Origin: Gamsiella multidivaricata
Taxonomy: Eukaryota; Mortierellomycota; Mortierellomycetes; Mortierellales; Mortierellaceae
NCBI RefSeq assembly: GCF_025024155.1
Contig: NW_026251734.1
Coordinates: 248,001-312,000, forward strand
Direction of reading: 5' to 3'
DNA length: 64,000 nt
Under the pieces are notes generated by a model. It did not search any database, was not told the DNA's origin, and was given only the letters and a program-made list of their open reading frames with translations. Positions 1 through 10,827 of the stretch are shown one piece after another. Numbering within the stretch: position 1 is the first letter of the stretch; every line of letters starts with the position of its first letter. The translations under genes and the position numbers were made by a program.

Positions 1-639
1 AAACGTCATTTCAATCGGCGAAGGCAACATGCACAAGATACCGTAGGCCCATTGCTATACAATACGCTTTCCTTCAAAAATTTTTTTTTTCGTGTTTGGA
101 AAATTAGTCCTGTTGGTTCGTTTTTACTTTTGGTTACTCAAAGATGCCAGCACGCAGTGCAAGCCTGAAAAAAATTATCGGCTGCATTCATGTTCATAAA
201 GACAAAAAGAACGGTATTGTGGTAAAGAGACGTCCGTATCATTTCGTCCGCATTACTAAAGACATTCATTGCACATGGCCGTTGTGTTTGCGACAAAGAA
301 ATAAGATCTTAACGATCGCGCGGCAGAAAAAAAAAATTCAGGCAGAAAAGGGGCCTGACCATGGACTGATGAATGCTGGATAGCCATGGGAGACAACAAA
401 AGGGTTCATGTATCCGTACCCACCACCCAGCCAGAGGATCTGTAAAGACGCGTGCCTGGCCATGAACTGATGGACACCGGATGACTATGATTACGAACAA
501 TAGGCTATATAGAAAGGAGTCAACAATATCTAGAGCACGCACTTTACCGTTAAACGCGTTGGTATTTCGCATAATTGAAAGCTAAGCTTTTTTTTTTTTT
601 CTTTTTTTTCTTCAAGTGTCATCCGCAGATCCCCACGAA
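1..639. other. no gene seen, AT-rich flank
   Basis: I see no supportable coding region. The open frames are short, lack family resemblance and end in T-rich runs (a T tract at about 588-609). It may hold the 5' flank of the fragment that follows. Confidence 0.5.
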
Positions 640-1125
640 ATGCTAGCTCCAATGCCTCGACCTCTGGGCGTCCAGCCGAATCATCATCATCCAAATCACC
701 GAGGCCCTCACGCTCGTCTCCACGCCCGCCTTTGAGTTCGTCCCTGGTTCACCAAGCGGCATGTCAGGGAAGGAACTTGAGGATGAACGGGGTGAGTAAA
801 CATATGTACGATCAATCCCGCTTTTGGACTCTTCGATCCAGCAGGATGGTTGAAAATATACTTTTCTCTGCGAGCCGTAAAGAGAATGCTCCAGTCACGT
901 ACGCCATGTGCATACTGTTGCATCAGTGGCAGAGTCAAGGAGCCAAGGCAGTGGTGAAGTAGGAATGCATAGAAATGAATAATGCATATTAGTCATTCTA
1001 GAGCTGATAGCACATGTCTTCTTCAGGTATATCGATCCAACACCTTCAGATCTCTTGCACCTCGAGAATTCGAAGTACGACTATAACAAAATGGGCATGA
1101 CATATGAGGGTGCCCCCTTCCCCCC
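640..1125 (+). pseudogene. possible decayed gene or gene fragment
   Basis: Three open stretches on the plus strand read like protein but do not join into a gene. The first (about 673-788) reads through ITEALTLVSTPAFEFVPG. The second (about 846-957) reads KENAPVTYAMCILLHQWQSQ and can be spliced at a GT near 958 to an AG at 1025, which continues in frame as YIDPTPSDLLHLENSKYDYN. The frame is lost soon after 1120 and I see no start codon context or terminal exon. I do not recognise the family. It could be a fragment of an expanded effector-like family or simply chance open frames. Confidence 0.3.
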
Positions 1126-1865
1126 CCTCCTCCTCAAAAGATTCTGAAGAGATCTACAAGGTTATGTGAGCGCTGCTCAAAGCCTCCGAGACCATGGTTG
1201 CTATCATTTGATGCGTGTCGAATGCCGCTGCTTGCAGAAGCAATCTGGATCCCATTCCCCTTTATATCGATCCGAAATAAATCAAGTTATGTGCCCAGAG
1301 GCAGAAGAGACTTGAGCTGAAGTTCAGGCGCATTCAGGAAAAGGCCAACGCGATATACAGTAGTGCCCGAACCACAGTAATCTTTGCAAGAGGAGGAATT
1401 TCAGGAGACAAACGATTGATCCAAAAAACCCCGTTCAACAGTGTTTCAGAACCAAAAAAACGACAACAACTGGATGACATTGAGCCCGCTTAAAAGTTCA
1501 TTTTCATTAGGGCCCCACAGCCCTTTTTTTATATGCGTTAATTACCACTGGAATTGCTTCCGCCAATCCTTTACAACCATTAGAAGGACCGGGTCAACCT
1601 AAAAGTGGCCGGTGTTTTTCAGGGATTTAAAAGAACTGAATAAGGCTAATGTGGGTAATGAAAAGATGGATGTGGATTGAGAAGTAAACTTCTCAGACTG
1701 CGGTTGCCAGTTCGTTCTGGTAGGTCTAGACTAGAATACTCTCCTTGCCGGACTTGTATATGCTGAGGAGAGTGAAATATGAAAGTCGATAGCCGTAGAT
1801 CGTAGCACCATAGTCGTATCATAGTAGTCAATGAAGTATATGAACTCAACTGAGAGTCCAATCAT
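1126..1865. other. no gene seen
   Basis: No open frame here resembles a protein family. Several stops interrupt all frames and no splice-compatible exon chain could be built. Confidence 0.45.
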
Positions 1866-2400
1866 CTAAACATGCTCTTGGAAGATGATAGGAAGAGGTT
1901 TCAGGGGGGAGATTTCTCCTTGTTGTCTCTGCGCTGATAGCGAATTCCAAGCTTGATTACAATCAAAGTAAGATCCGCTCCATAGGGTCGATGCATTCGT
2001 AGTGCTGCAATTCCGACATGTGTTCGTTTCTATCGTTTGTAGAAGCCAGTTGGAGACGCTTGACGTAGTCAACGCGGACGAGAGCCTACGCCTCAATTTT
2101 GAAGTTCGCCAAGTTGTCTTTTGTTGGAGGGATCCTTCGTCGAGTTTGAACTCCAGTCTAGAATGCAGGGCCAAGAGCATGCATTGACTAGTTGTCCTCA
2201 GCAAATATATTTCAAACCCCCAGCCCACCTAGCGGTCTACGAACGAAAGAAGACGCCCAATAAGTCAGAAAGCTTGACTTTATTGCCAGAGACAAGCTGA
2301 TGTTGATCTTATTCATGAGCTCTATACTGTCATGAAGCACAAGATTAAGGAGATGAGCAAGAGGGGAATTTCTGACTAAGATCCGGTTCTTTAGCATGCA
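1866..2400 (-). pseudogene. possible decayed coding remnant
   Basis: On the minus strand, two frames contain protein-like text separated by stops. One segment near 1970-2070 reads VKRLQLASTNDRNEHMSELQ in one frame, with a stop just upstream and another soon after. A second segment near 2230-2400 reads NSPLAHLLNLVLHDSIELMN in another frame. The leucine spacing is mildly reminiscent of leucine-rich repeats, but that is weak. The frame changes and stops suggest a degenerate gene if it was ever one. Function is unknown. Confidence 0.22.
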
Positions 2401-3065
2401 TGCAGGAGATGACTTTAGTATTACTGTGGATATGAGACTTTTGCGAGGCTGTTCTTCTCGTTTCTGAACATCTTGAACCTTACTCCTTGTAACTAGACCG
2501 GGGAACCCGAATGCAGGAGCTTCATATCACTGATCCGGGACCTATATCGTCCTGCGCAAGGTGCATCGTTCTTTTAACTTGCAGGTGACATCAATGAGCT
2601 TGATACTGCACATAGATACATGCAAGTTCGAGCAAGTACTTGTCCTTTTAAAACTACCCATAAAAAAAATCAGCTGGATACGTAAAATTTTAATGACATG
2701 ACGCGCTTGTTGCTGCTAGATGCGCATAATTGAGGCCAAAGGGCTCCAAAAGCCCTCAACGATACGGTAGTCTGCCGCCTGTATTTTCATAAGTCATATG
2801 GCAAGGCCCATGTCGATATTAACAAACGTATTTATGTGATGCCAGTGATACCTGCCTATGCGCAGTCGGACACTAAAAAAAGAAAAAAAGTTGCACAGCA
2901 AAATTGTACTCTGAGACGCGTTTATCCTCGCCCACGGAGTTCCTTGGGCCGTAGAACATATCAATGTAGAAAACTGTAAGCGTATGCCTGCTTTCTCTGT
3001 TTTATTTTTTTTCCCCTTGATGGACACAACAGACAGGCCTATCGAGATGATTTCTCTCTCTATCA
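2401..3065. other. no gene seen, 3' flank of PMT2
   Basis: This is the region downstream of the minus-strand mannosyltransferase stop codon. No gene-like frame is visible. A T-rich stretch at about 3000-3013 could lie in the 3' UTR. Confidence 0.45.
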
Positions 3066-6000
3066 TCATGGATCAACTACACCGGCAACGAGCTCGACAT
3101 CGTCGCCTGCCTCGTCCTCGCCCACTACCTCTTCGTCCTGCTCTTCATCTTCCTCAATCTTCAGGTTTCCTTCAGGCACCTCATCATCTTCATCATCCCC
3201 ATCCTCTCCGACCTTCTCTTCCACAATTTGCTCCGCATTCTCATCCTTCTTCTTCTCCTGATTTCCTGAAGCATGTCCTCCATCATCCACCTTCTTTACA
3301 CTGTCTCCCGTCGATTCCTTCTGATTCTTCTCTTCCTCCGTCAAAGGATGGCGAGGCAATAACCCCTCCAAAAAATCATGCGGCTTGTCTGATGACAACA
3401 GGGGTTCAATTGCCCGATTTACCACATTCGCATCATTCGTGTTCGTGTACGGATGGTACTGTGAATAGGTCTCCGGATACTGGTAACAATCATAATCCCA
3501 GGTCTTGAGCAGTTTCGACGTCTCGCACTGTGATCTCGTCCATTCAGATCCATAGGCCAATGCAGCTCGTGCACGGAAGACCATGATTGCGGTCAGGGAG
3601 ACGATGAACAGAGCCGCCAGCCGATATCGGTTGGGGATGAAGCGGCAGCCCAGATCGAAGGTGACGCAGAGAAGAAGGATTGCAAAGTAGAGTGCTGGCA
3701 GGTAGTGGTGCAGGAAGAGCTGGCGGCCCATGAGGAAGAAGGGCAGGTAATGGTAGCACCATGCCATAAAGAAGAAGCCGCCTGAGAGTTCGTAGTAGTC
3801 GCGAAGACCTAAGTCAGTGAAAAAGAAAAAAAAAAAAAGATAAAAGAAAGATTAAAAGACAGATCGAACTTAGCACAAAGCCGAGAGCAACCTTCATATT
3901 CATAAAAAAGAAAAAAAAATCCCCCGCTTGCTTTCACAGCATTTACCTTTGAAATTATCACGATAACCCCGCTTATCGCGGAGGACCAAGAGAACCCTGA
4001 TGGCCGCATAGAGGACGATAGAGAACGTGGATAGGTACCATGTGAACCAGTTTCCGATGAGGTAAATATGCTTCTGCTCCTTGCCCCAGAAGCTGATACC
4101 GCGCCTCAGCCAGATCCACGAAGAGGGCCGAGAGTCATATGGATGCGAGTCCGTCAGGCCTGCATTGGTAGTCCACATGACCTTGTTCAGCTCCCAAAAC
4201 TTGCCAAAGAATCCTGGTTTCTTATAATTCACCATAGGCACATCTTTCGGATCTATTTACCAACAAAAATGTATAGCGTTAGTTGAATATTTTGTTGCAG
4301 ACAGCAACAAAGAAACCACAAACATGGTGTCTGCAGGCTGGCAGGAACTTACAGCCGCTGTAGGAATTCGTTTCGATCATCCAAGTGGTCTTGGCAAGAA
4401 CTGCACTTCTCATGCATGTCACCTCTTGCTGTTCAAATCCCCACTTTGGCAGCTTGACCTTATGCGAGAATAGATCGCAGTACATATTGGCATGGACCAA
4501 CTTGAACTTCGACCGCAAAGTGTGCATTTTCTCGCCCGCAGTCTTGTCTTTGCCCTCATAGTCCACAATCTCAACTCGCCACTCATCGTTCGAATCTCCT
4601 GCGAAGCCCGGGTCGCCATATCCGCTGACCTCAAAGTGGTTTTCGGTCTCAGTCATTGGCGGCTTTTGGTCATGCGAATGCAGGCGTTTGGAGGTCGGGA
4701 CGTGCATGAGTCGGATATAATCGCCGTTCTTTAGAAATTCGAGTGCGTCGGGAACTGTTCCGTCTCTCTTTTGAATGATCCAGTCGTTGTTACTGTCCTT
4801 GTGTGGATACAGCGTAATTTGTTGTTCTAATAGAAGGATTGCAAGTTGCTCAAGTCGTTAGTTTCGTCCGCAGCGTTGAAAATCATCAGGTTTGTTCGAC
4901 ATGGTGTATATCACCTACGTTTGCTCCCTGTCTCATAATTGGAAGAATGAGAGTGGAGATATCCGCCTTGAGTGCCCAGGTGGCGGATCGAGACAGTTGC
5001 TCCGTATGCAACAGCTACATAAAAAAAAAAAAAAAAATCAAGCCGAGGCGTAGTTAATAACTGCAATCTCAAACATGTAACAGCGTAGCACCGAATCCTG
5101 TCAGTTTCAATACATACGTAATGGCGAATCCTGCAGAGAATAGCCCAAGGTCATCTGGAATGGTGCGCTCATAAAACCATCGCCGTCTCCTGAGGATGCC
5201 AGCGCCAGGAAATGAATCTCGAACATGAACATGTACACCACTGTTGGGACCAGGATCAAGCAGAACGCACGAGCGGCGAAATGATCCAACCACACCCGAG
5301 GAGTGACTCTTAGATCGCCCCACAACAGCCAAAGTTGGTTGATAGTAGAAGTACCAATGGTGGCGATAATAAAGAGTCCGACCCATTTGACACTACATGC
5401 CAGCCCCAGTCCCAATCCTGTGAGAAATAGCCAGATGAGCCACTCATCCGAGAATGGATATTTTCGTTGGTTGTGAAAGTTGGTCCATGCCAGCACAGTG
5501 AAGGCCGTAAAGAAGATCAATGCCGAGTCCAGCAAGATAAGACGACTTTGTGTGACGATCGCATTCTCTATCGGTGCAAGAAAGTTAGGTGGTTCACCGT
5601 ATTGTATGCGTTAGCTCTCGTTCTTTGATTGCTCCTGCGCTCCAGTTTCAGAATGCACGCACGAACGACTCACCAAAAAGTACAAGCACAGCGGCCAGGA
5701 TTGACGCGTGTAATGAATGACCCGAGTTCTTGACCGTGTAGAATGCCATAGGCACTACTGCGACGCCCATGAGACCACAGAACATCCTCATAGCCACATA
5801 CGGCACCTTTGGTCCGAGATAGTCCCTACAAAAGAGCAAAAAAAAACCCCCCATGGTTAAATATCCTTGCTCTCTCATCTAGTTCATATCCAGGTCAATT
5901 GCGTTTGCACTCGCAAACTCCTCTGTGCCTTACAGTCCGATCTCCTTAAAGTCAAAGCTGGGATCCAGTCCAAAGAGCCACCCTACCAACGCAATCAACA

Positions 6001-7077
6001 TCTTTGCCAATGGCGGATGCACGTCCATAAAGAACCGACCCTTGATATATTTGGAAGCGAACCCACCAAAATGGACCTCGTCGAATCTAATTCATGTTGT
6101 TATCGATTTTTGCATAATCACAATCAGATCGATCACAGAATACCAGAAAAAAAAAAGAAAAAAAAAAAGCGGAATGTCAGTGCGCGCTTTGGAGCATCGT
6201 ATGTTCCCTAATACTTCCAGAGATCAATTGAAAAAAAGAGAACTTACACGACCGAGGTCGGGTATCCGATATGCCACAGCCTGACAATGAGCGAGACTAC
6301 ACAGATCGCTAGGACAATTTGTGCTTCCCGCGTCCGATACCAAGCTTTGCCGCGCCGACTCCTGAATGTCGCAAATCGTTTGCTCATCCCACCTCCGAGT
6401 CCGCGACCGCCAACAAAGTATCCCTCGCCGTCATCATCGCCTGAGTCGCTTTCGCTGCTGCTAAAGTCCCCTGCGCCCATTGAGCTGATGCGCGGTGGTG
6501 GGCCGCGAAAGATCGGTTTCCCACTTTGATCCAAAGAAGAGCTGTGGCCGTTCCGCATTCGCTGGGTACGTGAGGCGTACAGGGGCAGTCCTGAAGATGA
6601 TCCAGCTGCGCTGAACTGGCCTGATCGCGTTCGTGGATACTGGTACCGCGCCGGCGGTTGCTGCTGTGGCGGCAATTGATGCGGCGAGTTGTAAGGCGAG
6701 GAGGTGAGTGAGGGCGAGGAGGTTAAGGATCGCGAAGGCGGTGTAGAAGCAAGATATGGATCCAATGGTATAGATGAATGTGATACAGTTGAGTCCTCGT
6801 AAATCGGTACGGCCTGGTGTCCCTGCCCATGTTCCTGATATGAATATGAACCCTGCTTTTCAGAATATGGATACGGCGATGTGGTGGCCGAAGTCGCAGA
6901 ACGATGACTGGGGTGAACGTGGACATAGTCGGCCTCCTCTTCCTCGTCTGCCTCGTGGATGGTTGGGATATTGCTGGCCGTGGTGGTCGAGGGCTGATCA
7001 AAGTCGAGGCCGGAGGGATCTAGGAAGCCGTGCGAGGATGTCCTCGAGGACGAATGTGAGCTGGAGGATGAGAACAT
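3066..7077 (-). CDS. PMT2: protein O-mannosyltransferase, PMT2 class
   Basis: ER membrane enzyme that moves mannose from dolichyl-phosphate-mannose to Ser/Thr of secretory proteins. Exons placed by hand: 7077-6248, 6086-5934, 5825-5674, 5567-5118, 5014-4919, 4826-4353, 4252-3947, 3808-3066. These sum to 3204 nt, or 1067 aa. A Ser/Pro-rich N-terminal tail of about 250 residues precedes the first membrane segment. Exon 2 encodes the catalytic loop [15 protein letters not shown] and PPLAKM, the form typical of PMT2 rather than PMT4. Exons 5-6 carry the MIR repeats ([24 protein letters not shown]). The last exon has [21 protein letters not shown]. After the final membrane segments an acidic E/D/K-rich tail of about 90 residues follows; this is odd for the family. 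No ER-retention motif is seen at the C-terminus. The start is the first ATG ahead of the Ser-rich tail; an earlier one is not visible. Confidence 0.95.
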
Positions 7078-7988
7078 TGTTTTCAGCGCTTTTCCTGCTC
7101 AATCTCAACTATTCGTCTTTTCTGCTTTTTTTTTTTATTTTTTTATTTTGGCGGCAAAAGTGCCTGGGCTGGTGATGAAGATGAAGTGGGGTGATGCTTG
7201 ATGGCGATGGAACAAAGAAGTGTGATGAAGTGAAATAAAGGAATGATAAATGAAACAAGAACATCAAAAATGAAATGGCTGTGGGGAGCACGCCGAGTAC
7301 AGCCCTGTGCAGTGCGGCAAAAAGGGGAAAGGGAACAAAGGAACGGGCTTTGGTTTACGCCCAGAGTGCAAGCATAATTACTTGATTACAACCTCAGGGC
7401 GTACAGCACGGCGGCGGCACAGTAGACCAGGGGGCGGTACAGGTACAGATGAGGTGTATTAAACTGAGCTGGCAACGGCAATGGCGAACTGCAATTATGG
7501 AGATTGGATTGAGCACTAAAAATAAACTGGGTGGTTGTTTGTTTTTATTTATTTGTTTCTTTGTCCAACGCGACACAAAGAGCGGTTCAAGAGTCCAGAC
7601 ACAAATGGAAATAGCACTGGCAGGGTCTCTAGAGGATGGATGGCACGAAAGAGAGGCTTGTTGAACGGATAAAGAACATCGGCATCTTGAAACTGGTTGC
7701 GATGTATTCGCCTTGACGAAAACAATATTGCTGTCCATCTTTTGGACTATCCTAACACAGGGGGTGCCTCGGAAGAATAAGAAAGCACACACTAGGAGTA
7801 AAAGAATCGACTCTCCTTCAGCCGAAACAAGGAATTATGAAAGGAGCCCACCTACTCTTATAGCCATTGTAATGCATGCTGCTGCGTCCCCTGGACCCAT
7901 CCAGTATCTCTTCGTCATTCTTCTTTTCGTTTCATATTTGATATTTCATATCTGCTTCCAACGTGTGCTCTTTATTTACGGACACTGA
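7078..7988. other. intergenic between PMT2 and the DUF647 gene
   Basis: Holds the PMT2 promoter side (T-rich near 7125-7148 on the plus strand) and the 3' flank of the DUF647 gene. No open frame looks like a gene. Confidence 0.5.
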
Positions 7989-10065
7989 TCATTCTATTTG
8001 AATACGATTGCGATCACCGTCTGTCAGGAACAGGCTGGCGGTGTCCCACCCTTTTTGGTTCATCACATCTATCAATTGAGGCACAGTCTCTATTGCCTGT
8101 CTGTGCGCCATGGTCACTGCCTCATTCCACTCATTCCCATCCAAGGACACAGCACCAATCTCGTCCCTTCTCCGTGCCAGGATCGCCCTTGTTGCACATG
8201 CGTGGTAGAATCCTTGGATCAAATCGTGTCCCTTGGCCTTCTTATCGAACCAGATAACCACCTTACCACCGCAAAGCCCTCCTCTCTTTGCCTTGAAGAC
8301 AGATTCATCCACCATAATATAGTATTGTTCCCTTTGCACAAAGTCCGTCTGTCGGAACGCGCGATCCAATGGTTCGGTTCCATGACCCTTTCGAGCAAAT
8401 CGACTGACAACCGGTTCAATATCGATGTCGATACTGAATGGCGATATGTAAGGCGAGACAAAGACCTCTTTGTGCGCAACTTCCATCGGAATCGGGATCA
8501 GACGCTCCAATTGCTGCAGAAGAGGTGTCACCGTGGAATTTTCTATGCTGTCGCGCTTCTTTTCCAGAGCCAGATTCTCCAGAACGCCGTTGAATACGGT
8601 CTCTGCGCGTGGGACATTAAGAGATGGCGTAGTGACATAATAACAGGATCGGTAGTTGGAATAGATGTTGAAGATTGAAAACGGCAGGAAAGTTAGGCAC
8701 ATAGGGATAAGAGGCAGGACTGTTGGATCTTCCGCCACATAGTTCATCAGCGCCGCAATCACAACTCCCAAGCCGGTCCCTATCAACCAAAAACAAAAGT
8801 GTTAGAACCTTGCTTCACCCTACAATGCAATAGCGACTATTCCGTTTGCAGATCCAGTTCTTCCTTGTTCTTACCAACAAGTCCTGCGGCGGTTGTTTGC
8901 GATCCTGATTTTCCTGTAATGTCACCCAAGCTATTTAACAAAGATAAATCAGTCTTCGAGGCCTTTATCCCAAATCTGGTGCACAGCTTGCCAAAAAGAA
9001 TCAGTCCATACTTGTCTCGAAGAGCAAAGGTCTTGTTCATCTGTGCCCGTGTTGCAGAACTCGCCAGCCATGCCATATTCTTGCCTATCGAAATTTCGAT
9101 GCTTGCACGTAATTAGTTGATCTGCTCCATGGTACTGCTCAGGCCATCGGACATAACTCTTTGTGGATTGTCAGCTCCGTACCGATGTTCGAAATTGACG
9201 CAATGATCAGAAAGTATCCGGGCCAGAGCGGTGTTAACAGCTCCAGAACGTTTGCGCCCTGCATGGCCACTGTGGCCTGGAACCGAAAACGCTTTGGCTC
9301 CGAGTCAAACTTGTCGCTGACGAACGATGCATACACGACACCACCCAACTGGCCCAGTCCATCCTTGATGATCCAGTTCAGCGCGGCAGCCATTGGTATT
9401 GATCCTGCTCCAAGCCCCATCGCGAACAACAGCGACTGTGTGGATATGACTATAGAGGATGGCCATGAAAAAAATCGAAAGCACCATCACAGATCAAAAG
9501 CCATTCCTTTGGGTGGTTTGGCCTTATTGATATAAAAGAATCGAGATCTTGTCCTTGAGGGTTTACCTGCTGTTACAGATCCCGCGACATTATGTACAAA
9601 CTGCCACTTTGCAAACGGCCAGTAGTTGGATGTTACTGATTCTGGGTATCCCTTGGGTAAGAACACCGCAAAGGCCGTCTGGGGAGAGAGCAGGTACTTG
9701 GTGGCGTCGATATCCTCATTTGGAGGGACGTTTTTTGGCTGACTCCCATCTAACGAGGTTTGAAGCGTGCCTGAAGTCGAGTTCTTATCCCGGGAGAGTG
9801 TCACCGTTTGCCACCTGGGCAGCCAGGTCCCGGACTTGCGCTGCCTGATGTTCAGCGAAGTAGGGGTGCCATAGCTGCTATTGCTGGACGACGGTGGTGG
9901 CTGGGTGGAGAGGAAGTGGCCCTGGGCTGCTGTCTGTGCTGAGGTGGGGAAGAGTTTGTTGATCCTCTGAGCTGTGGGATGGGTCCATGGCGAGGATGGG
10001 CGGTAGAGAGATGAGGTCCATCGTGCGGAGGGTCTTGTTGATGCGTAGACGGATTGGAGAAGCAT
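7989..10065 (-). CDS. DUF647 / RUS-family (RUSF1-like) membrane protein
   Basis: Exons 10065-9567, 9449-9183, 9084-8875 and 8779-7989 sum to 1767 nt, giving 588 aa. The family signature is in exon 2: NWIIKDGLGQLGGVVYASFV followed by DSEPKRFRF, as in plant ROOT UVB SENSITIVE proteins and animal RUSF1. Exon 3 reads NMAWLASSATRAQMNKTFA across the splice, also typical. Exon 4 adds hydrophobic segments (LPLIPMCLTFLPFSIFNIYS) and a C-terminal soluble domain. The first 60 residues are rich in R, S and T with few acidic residues, so a mitochondrial or other organelle targeting role is possible. Plant members act in vitamin B6-linked and UV-B responses; a molecular activity is not established, and none is claimed here. 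It lies tandem with PMT2 on the same strand, with separate promoters. Confidence 0.9.
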
Positions 10066-10827
10066 GATGGCGATCCCTCTCCTCCCCCTTTTTTTGTTCG
10101 CGTGGGAATGGAGTGAAGTAGGAGATAAGTGGGGCCCAGTGGATTAGTGGATGTGGTTGGGTATCCTGTGAATCATAAGGAGGAACGCGTCTGTGGGTGA
10201 CTGGGGAATATCAGATCTGCGGGTGTCTGTGCAACGCGTCTCTTGTGTGTGGTTGTGGTTCGAAAACACGTCGCCTACGGCCGAAACATTGTATCGAGAC
10301 ATGCAGTGCTCAGATCTTTAGTGTCCTCAGGGGGGGGGGGGGGGGGGGGTGTGGTTTTAGGATATAGAGCCCAGACTGGCTGCTTTCGGGGCTCCTTAGA
10401 GATCTCTGCTTGCTTGTGGCAAACATGATGACCGACCCTAACGTCCAGAGGCATACGAACCAAGGACCATTGATGTCAAAATAGGCCTGTCTTCTGCTCC
10501 TGCTAACGGCAGCACTGCAGTGACCCCGTGTCCTTCGCATGTTGTACTAAGCTGCTCCCAAGGGACTCTCTACAGGGGGCGACCAAAATAAAGGAGACAT
10601 GAATAAGCATGTCTTGATTCACTCCGTGAGCTCAAGGCTAAAGGTCTGCCGCTCGTAAGATTGCAGCTCGGAGACAGGAGGCCATGAGCAACAAGGAGAA
10701 GCAATGTTTTAAGGAAAAGATATATAAAGCTGGCGCCATCCTCTTCGAGGCATGATTTTTTTCTTCTTTTTCATCAGAATAACCCGCATCTCTTATTATT
10801 TGCATCCCCTCACTTTTACACCTCCCG
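10066..10827. other. intergenic with a G20 run and the precursor gene promoter
   Basis: Divergent region between the DUF647 gene and the repeat precursor. It contains an uninterrupted run of 20 G at 10330-10349 followed by TGTGG. No coding frame is credible. The right end carries a TATA-like box and a pyrimidine-rich leader. Confidence 0.7.
10721..10729 (+). promoter_or_regulatory. TATA box of the repeat precursor gene
   Basis: TATATAAAG lies 99 bases before the ATG at 10828 and is followed by a C/T-rich leader. This is the expected arrangement for a strongly expressed fungal gene. The call rests on motif and spacing only. Confidence 0.5.
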
